Source: JAICKM01 sp050998805
GTDB taxonomy: Bacteria; Chloroflexota; Chloroflexia; QHBQ01; JAICKM01
Length of the DNA stretch: 64,000 nucleotides
Assembly: GCA_050998805.1 (NCBI GenBank)
Contig: JBPCPV010000044.1
Coordinates: 62,001 to 126,000, forward strand
Direction of reading: 5' to 3'
Below the pieces are notes generated by a model. The model worked only from the letters and a program-made list of their open reading frames with translations, ran no database searches and was not told the DNA's origin. A program made the translations under genes and the position numbers. Shown piece after piece: positions 51,435-59,366 of this stretch. Positions within the stretch are counted from its first letter, which is position 1; the number at the start of each line of letters is the position of its first letter.

Positions 51435-52883
51435 TCAGAAGAACTCCGCCGTTCCCGCCAGCTCCAGCGGGTGTGGTTCGTAACGGCCCACTCTCTCCCC
51501 GCAGAGCCGGGGCCGGGGGAATATCTTTTCGGGGTTCGAGAGCCGATGCGGGTCGAACGCGCAGCGCAGTAGCTGCATCGTCTCCAGGTCCGGCTCGGCG
51601 AACATCACCGGCATGTAGGCCTTCTTCTCCTGCCCCACACCGTGTTCTCCGGTGATCGAGCCGCCCGCCGCCACGCAGAGGCGGAGGATCGCGGCAGCCA
51701 GCGCCTCGGCCCGCTCCTCCTCGCCGGGCACCGAGCGGTCGTAGAGGACCAGCGGGTGGAGGTTGCCGTCTCCCGCGTGGAAGACGTTAGCCACCCGCAG
51801 GCTCGCCTCTGCGCTCAGTCTCTCTATCTCCTGCAGCACCCTCGGCAGCGCAGTGCGTGGGATCACGCCGTCCTGCACGATGTAGTTCGGGGAGATCCGG
51901 CCCATCGCCGCGAACGCCGCCTTCCGCCCCTTCCAGAAGCGCGCCCGCTCCTCCTCCGAGCGCGCTACGCGGATCTCCACCGCGCCGCAGTCTGTGCAAA
52001 GACCCTCTACCCGCCCCATCAGCAGCCCGACCTCAGCATCGGGGCCGTCGAGTTCGACCAGCAGCAGCGCGCCGCAGTCGGGGTAGCCCGCGTGGACCGC
52101 CGCCTCAGCCGCTTGGATGCTCAGATTGTCCATCATCTCGATAGCCGCGGGCAGGATGCCAGCCGCGATGATCGCGCTCACGGCTGCGCCCGCCGCGTCG
52201 GTCGTGGGGAAGGCGGCGAGCAGCGTTCCCACGGCCTCCGGCCTCTTGACGATCCGTAGAGTGATCCGCGTGGCGATGCCGAGCGTGCCCTCAGCGCCGA
52301 CGAAGACCCCCGCGAGGTCGTAGCCCGGCGCGTCGGGCGCAGCGCCGCCGAGGTTCACAAGAGTGCCGTCGGGCAGCACGACTTCGAGCGTGAGCACATG
52401 GTTCACCGTGAAGCCGTACTTCAGGCAGTGCGCGCCCCCGGCGTTCTCCGCAACGTTGCCGCCGATGGTGCAGATAGACTGCGACGACGGGTCCGGAGCG
52501 TAGAAATAGCCCGCGCCTGCCACCGCGTCGGTCACATGCGCGTTGATCACTCCCGGCTCGACGACCACGCGCGCGTTCGGCAGGTCAACCTCGACGATCC
52601 GGTTCATCCGCGCCAGGCCGATCACCACCCCACCCTTCACCGGCAACGCGCCCCCGCTCAACCCGGTGCCCGACCCCCTCGCCACGAAGCCGATCCGCTC
52701 TCTGTGGCACACTCGCACCACCGCCTGCACCTGCGCGGTCGTCGTCGGCAGCAGCACCGCCTCCGGCACGACCCGGTAGTTCGTCAGCCCGTCGCACTCG
52801 TATGTCTGTAGCTGCTCAGGCTGCGTGATCACCCCGGCCTCGCCGAGAATGGCGCGGAACTCGTTGACGATGCGGCTCTGCAT
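51435..52883 (-). CDS. glcD: Glycolate oxidase FAD-linked subunit GlcD
   Basis: A 482-aa flavoprotein that oxidises glycolate or D-lactate. ARGSGTGLSGGALPV, CTIGGNVAENAGGAHCLKYG, FVGAEGTLGIATRITLR, NVFHAGDGNLHPLVLYD and GEHGVGQEKK are all intact. ATG 52883 is chosen (SD CAGGA, conserved start RIVNEFRAILG); the upstream frame overlaps the promoter. It is separated from glcEF by two ferritin-like genes. Confidence 0.95.
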   Translation of the reverse strand: MQSRIVNEFRAILGEAGVITQPEQLQTYECDGLTNYRVVPEAVLLPTTTAQVQAVVRVCHRERIGFVARGSGTGLSGGALPVKGGVVIGLARMNRIVEVDLPNARVVVEPGVINAHVTDAVAGAGYFYAPDPSSQSICTIGGNVAENAGGAHCLKYGFTVNHVLTLEVVLPDGTLVNLGGAAPDAPGYDLAGVFVGAEGTLGIATRITLRIVKRPEAVGTLLAAFPTTDAAGAAVSAIIAAGILPAAIEMMDNLSIQAAEAAVHAGYPDCGALLLVELDGPDAEVGLLMGRVEGLCTDCGAVEIRVARSEEERARFWKGRKAAFAAMGRISPNYIVQDGVIPRTALPRVLQEIERLSAEASLRVANVFHAGDGNLHPLVLYDRSVPGEEERAEALAAAILRLCVAAGGSITGEHGVGQEKKAYMPVMFAEPDLETMQLLRCAFDPHRLSNPEKIFPRPRLCGERVGRYEPHPLELAGTAEFF

Positions 52884-52938
52884 GTCCTGCCCCCTGGCCC
52901 CCTTCCCTATGGGGAAGGGGACCGTCCTGTGTGATGAC

Positions 52939-52967
52939 AGTATACTCCAGGGCGGGCAGATCGGCAA
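52939..52967 (-). promoter_or_regulatory. Promoter of glcD
   Basis: On the minus strand TTGCCG (52967-52962), 17 bases, and TATACT (52944-52939), ~56 bases ahead of ATG 52883. Confidence 0.75.
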
Positions 52968-52978
52968 TCGGCATAGCC

Positions 52979-54469
52979 TTAGACACTGGTCGAAGCACGC
53001 CGCCTCAGCGCCAGCCCGACGAGCGCCAGCAAGAGGCAGCCGGCCGCCAGCGCGGCCACCCAGCCTGAGCCGTTACCCTGTCCCGTCACCGGCATACCCT
53101 GTGCGGGCTGAGTGTCGAAGGCGTTGAGCAGGCTGGAGGCCGCCGCGTCGCGTCCACCGAGCGGGGCCAGATCCCAGCGGAGTTCGATGGTCTTGAGGAT
53201 CGAGGTTGTATCGTATTGGGTGTGGTCTACGAAGTCCTTCTTCGCGTAGGGCGAGACGATGATCGTCGGAACGCGAGTGCCCGGCCCCCAGCGGTCGCCA
53301 GCCGGTGGGCTAACGTGGTCCCAGAAGCCGCCGTTTTCGTCGTAGGTCAGCACGATAGCGGTGTCTGCCCAATAGGGGCTGTTCTGCACCGCGCTCACCA
53401 GGTCGGCCACATGCTGCTGCCCGCGCACGTCGTCGGTGTAGCCGGGATGCTCATTGTCGCTGCCGAGCAGCTTGACGAAAGATACCGCGGGCAATTCGCC
53501 GGCACCGAGTGCGCGCGTGAAGTCGGTCTCGTCGCGTAGGTGGGCGGCGCGGCCCGGCGTGCCGTCGGCGTAGTTCGCGTAATATGCGAACGGCTGGTGG
53601 TTGAACTGGAAGAGTTTGTCGGCATGGCCGGCCACCGCGTTGTTCCAACCTCCAGAATACCAGGCCCAGGAGATACCCTTCTCGCTCAGTCGGTCGCCGA
53701 TCGTCGGCGCGGTCTGCTCCGGCAGCAGTTGCGCGGTGTCGGTCACGGTCGCCGGGTGCGGGCTGTTGATCGTGTAGACCGTGTTCACGGCGTAGCCGTC
53801 AGTCGTTACCGCGCCGTCTTTGACCAGCGCGCCGTTCGCGTCGAGTTGGGCGACCTTCGAGGCCGGAGCGTTCGGCCAGGTGGGGACGCAGGCGCAGATC
53901 AAGAACTGGTGGTTCAGGTAGGAGGCGCCGAAGGCCGCGTGGAAGAAGTTGTCGGCTATTGTGTACTGCTGCGCCAGCCGTCCCTCCGGCAGGCCGGTCG
54001 AGTCGTAATAGCCGAGGACCAGGCCGGGGCTGGGGCTGTACGCAGCGAACTTGTCCATCTTGCCGCCGTCGATCATAGCCTGCTCTTGATAGAAGCCTCC
54101 CCCGAGGTCGCTGAACTTTGTGTTCGGGGGAGCGTACCGGGCGATGTCATACGGCTGCACCGGCAGGCTTGTCGGGAAGCGCGTGTCGGGCACGGGCGGC
54201 TTTGTCGTCGGGTCGGCAGGCGGAGGGAAACTCGCGTAGACAGTACCCTGCTTGTCCACCTGCGGCGGGCTGCTCGTCGCGTTGTTCAGCCCGTTCACGC
54301 CGGGGAACTCGCCGTACAGGCTGTCGAAGCTCCAATTTTCCTGGTAGATCACGATGATGTGGTTGATTCTGCCCAAGCCGGCAGCGGGACCGGATGCCGT
54401 CACCCTCGCGCTAGGCAGCAATATCGCCACTAGGGCTGCCATCAACGTTCCCACACTTAGCTTCCTCAT
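52979..54469 (-). CDS. Secreted phosphoesterase (acid phosphatase/phospholipase C family)
   Basis: A 496-aa exported protein with signal peptide MRKLSVGTLMAALVAILLPS. It has alkaline-phosphatase-fold phosphoesterase motifs: INHIIVIYQENWSFDSLYG (metal-binding ENxSFD), HAAFGASYLNHQFL, GSDNEHPG, TYDENGGFWDHVSPP and TRVPTIIVSPYAK. The C-terminus is MPVTG (459-463), a helix (GWVAALAAGCLLLALVGLAL) and RRR. ATG 54469 has GGGAGG. It would release phosphate outside the cell; the substrate is open. Confidence 0.9.
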   Translation of the reverse strand: MRKLSVGTLMAALVAILLPSARVTASGPAAGLGRINHIIVIYQENWSFDSLYGEFPGVNGLNNATSSPPQVDKQGTVYASFPPPADPTTKPPVPDTRFPTSLPVQPYDIARYAPPNTKFSDLGGGFYQEQAMIDGGKMDKFAAYSPSPGLVLGYYDSTGLPEGRLAQQYTIADNFFHAAFGASYLNHQFLICACVPTWPNAPASKVAQLDANGALVKDGAVTTDGYAVNTVYTINSPHPATVTDTAQLLPEQTAPTIGDRLSEKGISWAWYSGGWNNAVAGHADKLFQFNHQPFAYYANYADGTPGRAAHLRDETDFTRALGAGELPAVSFVKLLGSDNEHPGYTDDVRGQQHVADLVSAVQNSPYWADTAIVLTYDENGGFWDHVSPPAGDRWGPGTRVPTIIVSPYAKKDFVDHTQYDTTSILKTIELRWDLAPLGGRDAAASSLLNAFDTQPAQGMPVTGQGNGSGWVAALAAGCLLLALVGLALRRRASTSV

Positions 54470-54662
54470 AACTCTGCCCTCCCAGTATCTAGATGCCTCA
54501 TCCATAAATCTCATCACCCTTCTATACTGGGCCGAGCCTCCAAATATTCCCGCCTGCGTGCGCGGCGACAGAATCGGTGGTATGATAAAGTGGGGTTATG
54601 GGGCGGGAATAAAACGGGCTGCCGCGCAGTTATTACAGTGGGGGCGCTGCTGCCCCGGAGGG

Positions 54663-55217
54663 ATGGGCAACCGCTTGCCGGCACACAACCAAGAGACCCG
54701 CTTCGAACAGACTGTCTTGCCTCATCTGGCGGCGGCCTACAACCTGGCGCGTTGGCTCACCCGCAGCGACCAGGACGCCGAAGACGTGGTGCAGGAGGCA
54801 TACCTGCGAGCCTTCAGGTTCTTCTCGGGCTTCCACGGAGGCGACAGCCGCGCCTGGCTGCTCACCATCGTGCGTAACACCAGCTACACATGGCTGCGCC
54901 AGAAGCGGGCGCAAGACCTGACCACTGAGTTCGACGAGGAACTCCACAGCATAGACTATGAGGCGTCGGACCCCGAATGGTTGCTGATGCAGCGCGACGG
55001 CGAGCAGACACTCCGTGCCGCTCTCGAGGGCTTGCCGGTAGAGTTCCGAGAGGCCGTGGTTCTGCGGGATCTCGAAGGTTTGTCCTACAAGGAGATCGCT
55101 GTGATAGCCGGCATTCCGCAGGGCACGGTCATGTCCCGGCTGTCGCGCGGGCGCAAGCGGCTACAACGCATCCTGGCACCCGGCCCGGATAAGGAGGTCC
55201 AGCGTGAACTGTCCTGA
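54663..55217 (+). CDS. ECF RNA polymerase sigma factor
   Basis: A 184-aa sigma-70 family protein. Region 2 is QDAEDVVQEAYLRAFRFF and SRAWLLTIVRNTSYTWLRQK; region 4 is EGLPVEFREAVVLRDLEGLS, YKEIAVIAGIPQGTVMSRLS. The start is uncertain: ATG 54663 has GGAGGG too close, TTG 54675 is in frame, and ATG 54582 is a longer option. The anti-sigma gene overlaps it by 14 bases. Confidence 0.92.
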   Translation: MGNRLPAHNQETRFEQTVLPHLAAAYNLARWLTRSDQDAEDVVQEAYLRAFRFFSGFHGGDSRAWLLTIVRNTSYTWLRQKRAQDLTTEFDEELHSIDYEASDPEWLLMQRDGEQTLRAALEGLPVEFREAVVLRDLEGLSYKEIAVIAGIPQGTVMSRLSRGRKRLQRILAPGPDKEVQRELS

Positions 55218-55977
55218 GACCCGGGATCTGATCCACGGCTATATTGACGGAGAACTTGATCTGGTCCACAGCTTGGCCGTCGAGCAGCATCTGCAAGGCT
55301 GCGCTGAATGTACCGAGGTCTACGCGCGGCAACAGGCGTTGCACGCAGCCATAAAGTCCGGCTCGCTCTACTATGCCGTGCCGTCCCACCTCCAAAAGCG
55401 CATCCAGTCGTCTATCCGGCAGGCCGCGCGAGCTGAGGCTATGCCGCGCCGCCCACCCTGGCGTGCCCTCAGCCTTGTGGCCGCCCTCGCCGCCTTGCTT
55501 GCCCTTGCTGTCGGCCTACTATACCTCTGGCCCCACACTCCCGCCTCCGGCTTGTTAGCCCAAGAGGTTGTGTCCAGCCACATCCGCTCCCTTATGGCGG
55601 AGCATCTGTCCGATGTCGCCTCATCAGACAAGCACACCGTCAAACCCTGGTTCGACGGCAAGCTCGACTTCTCGCCGCCCGTAGAGGATCTCGCTGCTCA
55701 GGGCTTCCCGCTAATCGGCGGCCGGCTCGATTATCTCGACAACCGCCCGGTCGCGGCCCTGGTATATGGGCGGAACAAGCACTTCATCAATCTGTTCGTT
55801 TGGCCTGCCGCGCAAGGCGACTCCGGCGACCTGCCGCCCTCGGAGATACAAGGATATAACCTGCTCCATTGGACCCAGGGGGGCATGACATTCTGGGCTG
55901 TATCCGACCTCAACACGCAGGAGTTCCAGGAGTTTGTCCGGCTGATCCAGACGCAAGCCGTGCCGCCCGGACCTTAG
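55204..55977 (+). CDS. Anti-sigma factor with zinc-binding ZAS domain
   Basis: A 257-aa membrane protein. The N-terminal ZAS motif is H29-x3-C33-x2-C36 (EQHLQGCAEC). One membrane helix follows (ALSLVAALAALLALAVGLLYLW), then a ~140-residue external domain (GFPLIGGRLDYLDNRPVAAL, GYNLLHWTQGGMTFWAVSDL) typical of ECF anti-sigma factors. It should hold the upstream sigma factor until an envelope signal. GTG 55204 overlaps the sigma gene. Confidence 0.92.
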   Translation: MNCPETRDLIHGYIDGELDLVHSLAVEQHLQGCAECTEVYARQQALHAAIKSGSLYYAVPSHLQKRIQSSIRQAARAEAMPRRPPWRALSLVAALAALLALAVGLLYLWPHTPASGLLAQEVVSSHIRSLMAEHLSDVASSDKHTVKPWFDGKLDFSPPVEDLAAQGFPLIGGRLDYLDNRPVAALVYGRNKHFINLFVWPAAQGDSGDLPPSEIQGYNLLHWTQGGMTFWAVSDLNTQEFQEFVRLIQTQAVPPGP

Positions 55978-55983
55978 CGGATA

Positions 55984-56310
55984 TTACTCCGTGGCCTTCA
56001 GGTGGCGCACCAGTTGAGCATGAACATGCTCCAGCAGGGGAGCCTGGTCCGCGAGATCTACTGTGGCGGCCAGAGGCGCGTCCGCTGGCACCGGCGCGCC
56101 GGTGCCAGCGAGTGTCCGTAGGTACGCGCCCAACAAGCGGGCCAGCCCTTCGGCATCGTGCCGCTCCAGGTCCGGCTCGCCGTGGTGCCCCAATGCCTCG
56201 TGCAAGCGCTCGGCTTCGGCGGTGTCGTGCGGGAATGCCACGGAGGCGCGGCGCGGGTCGAACAGGTCGCGCAACAAGCGTATCTCGTCCGCGCTGAAAG
56301 GTATTTTCAC
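55984..56310 (-). CDS. Hypothetical protein, 108 aa
   Basis: A small soluble protein starting MKIPFSADEIRLLRDLFDPR, rich in Leu, His and acidic residues, all helical by eye. The GTG start at 56310 has a good SD (GAAGGAG). No family is recognised. It converges with the anti-sigma gene, 6 bases apart. Overlapping frames on both strands are longer but lack an SD. Confidence 0.65.
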   Translation of the reverse strand: MKIPFSADEIRLLRDLFDPRRASVAFPHDTAEAERLHEALGHHGEPDLERHDAEGLARLLGAYLRTLAGTGAPVPADAPLAATVDLADQAPLLEHVHAQLVRHLKATE

Positions 56311-56410
56311 GCTCGTTCTCCTTCACCAGAGTGCAGCCGAAAGTGTGAAATTGACGCGGCTGCCCGCCGATTATAGCAGGCCGGGTTTTGCACTGTCAAG
56401 CAAAGCGCGC

Positions 56411-56439
56411 TTGCGGGTGCCGGCTAATTATGGTACACT
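56411..56439 (+). promoter_or_regulatory. Promoter of the KAS II gene
   Basis: TTGCGG (56411-56416), 17 bases, TACACT (56434-56439); start site near 56446, with SD AAGGA and ATG 56470 following. Confidence 0.65.
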
Positions 56440-56469
56440 ACGCCGCAGATATATGTGAAGGAACACCCT

Positions 56470-57798
56470 ATGTTGAGCAACGGCGTGGTGCCGGACAAAG
56501 ACGGGCTGGCGTTTGAGACCGACCCTCGCAAGCGCGTGGTCGTGACCGGCATGGGCACGATCAGCCCGCACGGCCATAGCGTGGCCGAGTTCTGGGAGGG
56601 CGTGAGCCGGGGCAAGTCGGCGGTCGGCCCGATCACCCTCTGCGACGCCTCACCATACCCGACGCGGATCGCCGCCGAGGTCAAGGACTGGGATCCCCAC
56701 AAGTGGATCGAAGCCCGCGATGCCCGCCGCATGAGCCGCGCGACGCAGTTTGCAGTCGTCTCGGCACGCCAGGCGCTCGACGACAGCCGCCTCGAGATCA
56801 CAGACGCCTTCAGCGAAGAAGTCGGCGTGCTGCTCGGCACGGGCACCAGCGCCTTCCCCGAAATCGAGCAGGGGGCGCAGATCCTCTTCACAAAGGGCGG
56901 GATGCGGATGAACCCGTTCTTCACGCCGATAGTGCTGGCGAACATGGCAACCGCCCAGGTCTCGATACACTATGGGCTGCGCGGCTACTCGAGTACGGTG
57001 ATCACCGCCTGCGCCGCGACCACCCAGGCCATCGGCGAGGCGGGCGAGGTGATCCGGCGCGGTGATGCGACCGTGATGCTCGCCGGCGGCACCGAGGCGG
57101 CGATCTCCGGCTTTGGCCTCGCCGCCTTCTGCCTGCTGCGTGCTATGAGCAGGCGCAACGACGACCCACAGGGCGCTTGCCGCCCCTACTCAGCCGACCG
57201 CGACGGCCTGGTGCCCGGCGAGGGCAGCGCGATTCTGGTGCTCGAACGCCTCGACCACGCCCTCTCCCGCCGCGCCCGGATCTACGCCGAACTGATTGGC
57301 TACGGCTGCTCCTCCGACGCATACCATGTCGTCGCCCCCGAGCCCGATGCTCGCGGCGCGGCGAAGGCGATCACCCGCTCCCTCGCCGGCTCCGGCCTCG
57401 CCCCGACCGATATTGACTACATCAACGCCCACGGCACAGCCACCGACCTCAACGATCCGATGGAGACGCGGGCTGTCAAGCTCGCCTTCGGCGACTACGC
57501 CTACGAGCTGCCGCTGAGTTCCAACAAGTCCATGTTCGGCCACCTGCTCGGCGCGTGCGGCTCGCTCGAGGCGGTCTCCACCATAATGAGCCTCCGCAGC
57601 GGCGTCATGCCGCCGACGATCAACCTCGAAGTGCCGGACCCTGCGTGCGACCTCGACTATGTGCCGAACGTGCCCCGGCAGGGCGACCTGCGCGTGGTTA
57701 TGAAGAACAACTTTGGCTTCGGCGGGCACAATGCCTCGCTGATCTGGAGGCGCTGGGACGCCGGAGATGAAGCCGGCCTGCCGGACAGGGGACGATGA
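56470..57798 (+). CDS. fabF: Beta-ketoacyl-[acyl-carrier-protein] synthase II
   Basis: A 442-aa condensing enzyme for fatty acid elongation. The Cys-His-His triad is in ITACAATTQ, INAHGTATDLND and SNKSMFGHLLGA; the glycine loop NNFGFGGHNA closes the fold. It begins RVVVTGMGTISPHG after a ~25-residue leader. No acpP, fabG or other fab gene is adjacent, so it may be a specialised paralogue. A NERD gene follows 4 bases after its stop. Confidence 0.92.
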   Translation: MLSNGVVPDKDGLAFETDPRKRVVVTGMGTISPHGHSVAEFWEGVSRGKSAVGPITLCDASPYPTRIAAEVKDWDPHKWIEARDARRMSRATQFAVVSARQALDDSRLEITDAFSEEVGVLLGTGTSAFPEIEQGAQILFTKGGMRMNPFFTPIVLANMATAQVSIHYGLRGYSSTVITACAATTQAIGEAGEVIRRGDATVMLAGGTEAAISGFGLAAFCLLRAMSRRNDDPQGACRPYSADRDGLVPGEGSAILVLERLDHALSRRARIYAELIGYGCSSDAYHVVAPEPDARGAAKAITRSLAGSGLAPTDIDYINAHGTATDLNDPMETRAVKLAFGDYAYELPLSSNKSMFGHLLGACGSLEAVSTIMSLRSGVMPPTINLEVPDPACDLDYVPNVPRQGDLRVVMKNNFGFGGHNASLIWRRWDAGDEAGLPDRGR

Positions 57799-57802
57799 GC
57801 CG

Positions 57803-58792
57803 ATGAACACGACGGTCAACGAAGCATACATCAAGCGCAAGCTGGCGGAGGCGGGGCGGCGGCAGGTGATCGGGCTTGGGATGCTGGCCGTCAGCCTCGT
57901 CATCAGCCTGCTCACGAGCACCCAGGCTTCCAGCGCGGCGGCGGCATATTGGCCGATCTTCGTGGCGTATCCGCTGCTGATCATCGGCTTCCCGTTCTGG
58001 CAGAGCGCGCGCGGGCGGTCCTACTATTGGAAAACAGCCTCGAAGCTCGCGCCGGTAGTCACCGCCGAGGTCCAACCCGGCCCGAAAAACCGGCTTTATG
58101 CCTACCTGCCAATCGGCGACACGGTGATGGATTACCTGCTGGTCGGACCCGAAGGGCTGTTCGTGATCGAACTCAAAGGCATCACCGACGACGCGAAAGG
58201 CGGCAGCACGATCACCTGCCGGCAGAAGAACGGCAAAGATCAGTGGTCGCAGAGCCTCGGCGTGCTGGCGAGGCTGGTGCGCCTCGGTGAAGCGCCGCTC
58301 GGCAACCCCAGCCTCGCGCTCGACGAGAAGATCACCGCGCTCAAAACATGGATGCAGGCGCAGGGCCTGCCGGAGGTGGCGGTCTGGGGCGTGGTCGTCT
58401 TCCGGCAGGGCACCACCCCGCTGAACATCGAGGACGCGACATACGAGGTGATGCACCTCAACGAGTTCCGTAACTTCCTGAACTACGGCCAGTACTACGA
58501 CCAGGATATGCGACCCGTGCTACACGGCGAGGCCCGCAACCGGATCAGCGCGGCGCTCAACGGCCTGCTGGGGGTCGCCGCCGCAGCGCCCCAGCCGAAG
58601 GCGGCAGCCACAGCCCTGCCCGCCCGCAAGCCGAGCGCAGCAGCCGTCGCCGAGCGAGAGCGGGTCCGCGAGATCCGCGCCGCCCGCGCCGCAGGCACCG
58701 CGGCTCCCCCCGCTCGCAAACCCGGCCCGTCCGCCGCCCAGAGGCCGGCTGCCCCGCCCCAGCGCCCGCCGTCTAAAAACGGCAAAGGCTGA
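57803..58792 (+). CDS. NERD-domain membrane protein
   Basis: A 329-aa protein. Two helices near the N-terminus (VIGLGMLAVSLVISLL, YWPIFVAYPLLIIGFPF) are followed by a NERD nuclease-related domain (GDTVMDYLLVGPEGLFVIELKG, the D...E-x-K catalytic pattern) to about 200. A Pro/Ala/Arg/Lys-rich disordered tail with PARKPSAAAVAERE completes it. DNA processing is suggested by the fold only. It is coupled to fabF, and the T-box promoter starts 6 bases beyond its stop. Confidence 0.85.
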   Translation: MNTTVNEAYIKRKLAEAGRRQVIGLGMLAVSLVISLLTSTQASSAAAAYWPIFVAYPLLIIGFPFWQSARGRSYYWKTASKLAPVVTAEVQPGPKNRLYAYLPIGDTVMDYLLVGPEGLFVIELKGITDDAKGGSTITCRQKNGKDQWSQSLGVLARLVRLGEAPLGNPSLALDEKITALKTWMQAQGLPEVAVWGVVVFRQGTTPLNIEDATYEVMHLNEFRNFLNYGQYYDQDMRPVLHGEARNRISAALNGLLGVAAAAPQPKAAATALPARKPSAAAVAERERVREIRAARAAGTAAPPARKPGPSAAQRPAAPPQRPPSKNGKG

Positions 58793-58797
58793 AGCTC

Positions 58798-58826
58798 TTG
58801 ATATCCGGCCCGAAAGGTGCTACTAT
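58798..58826 (+). promoter_or_regulatory. Promoter of the T-box leader
   Basis: TTGATA (58798-58803), 17 bases and TACTAT (58821-58826). The start site near 58833 is 8 bases before Stem I. Confidence 0.78.
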
Positions 58827-58832
58827 GTAACC

Positions 58833-59113
58833 AATAGCATGCGCTGAGAAGGACGAGTAGCGCAGGCAACGCGCCAGAGAGACGGGGCCACCGACTGAGA
58901 GCCGCGTCAGCCAATTGCCCGCGTGAAAACCGCCTTTGAGCAGGCCCCCGGAACCCCGCGCGATGCGGCAAGTATGGGCGACCCGGCAGGCTCCGTTACA
59001 GGCCCTCTGAGAGCGCAAGCCGTCTCGCCGGATCGGGCGAGCGGGCGGCGCTGAACTTGGGTGGAACCGCGTGGATAATCCCCGCCCCAATTACTGGGGT
59101 CGGGGATTTTTTA
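58833..59113 (+). promoter_or_regulatory. T-box riboswitch (predicted threonine specifier, tRNA-sensing attenuator)
   Basis: All core parts are visible. Stem I has base GCTGAGAAGG pairing with CCTTTGAGC, AGTA S-turn (58856-58859), distal AGAGAG (58876-58881) and GACTGAGAGCCG apical segment. The specifier loop is GAAAACCG, aligned to the GAAAGGCA of glyQS leaders. That gives codon ACC (58929-58931, Thr) followed by a purine. Stem III is CTCGCC/GGGCGAG near 59024-59042. The T-box TGGGTGGAACCGCG is at 59058-59071, with TGGA (59062-59065) for the tRNA 3' end. The terminator follows. Uncharged tRNA would stabilise the antiterminator and allow transcription of the 70-aa ORF. The amino-acid assignment is an alignment-based inference. 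Confidence 0.93.
59078..59113 (+). terminator. T-box intrinsic terminator
   Basis: ATCCCCG-CCCCA pairs with TGGGG-T-CGGGGAT (one bulged base), followed by a run of T to 59112. The left arm overlaps the antiterminator, as expected for transcriptional T-boxes. Confidence 0.9.
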
Positions 59114-59130
59114 TGTGCAGGAGGCGAAAA

Positions 59131-59343
59131 ATGGCTCGATATATCTCGCCCGAATACGATCTGGATCGCGAACTCGAACTGCAACTGATCCAGGCGCGCT
59201 GGCACCCGTCGCCCGTGGCTGAGGCCGATAACGACGATTGGTCGGGCGTCTACGGTCACTGCGCCGCGCCGCGCGCGGAGGACGCCCGACGCCTGCCGCC
59301 GGATGACGACGACTGGGGCTACGGCGATGCCCAGGCGTGCTAG
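59131..59343 (+). CDS. T-box-controlled small acidic protein, 70 aa
   Basis: ATG 59131 is 18 bases after the terminator T-run, with SD CAGGAGG. The protein begins MARYISPEYDLDRELELQLI (amphipathic helix). It then has WHPSP, DNDDWSGVYGH and an acidic PPDDDDWGYGD end. It contains no Thr, Lys or Phe. It matches no family I know. It is the only gene of the T-box unit because the next gene is convergent. A regulatory or stress peptide made during threonine starvation is a hypothesis; a decayed remnant is the alternative. Confidence 0.72.
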   Translation: MARYISPEYDLDRELELQLIQARWHPSPVAEADNDDWSGVYGHCAAPRAEDARRLPPDDDDWGYGDAQAC

Positions 59344-59366
59344 CCGCTGCTGCGTTGCCGGGTGAG

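Noticed and set aside
55869..56326. Alternative ORFs overlapping the 108-aa hypothetical gene
   Set aside because: They are Arg/Pro-rich frames without SD, while the GTG at 56310 has GAAGGAG at good spacing.
58833..59113. T-box as a glycine (glyQS-like) leader
   Set aside because: The TGGA end would fit tRNA-Gly, but no GGN codon lies at the specifier position; ACC does.
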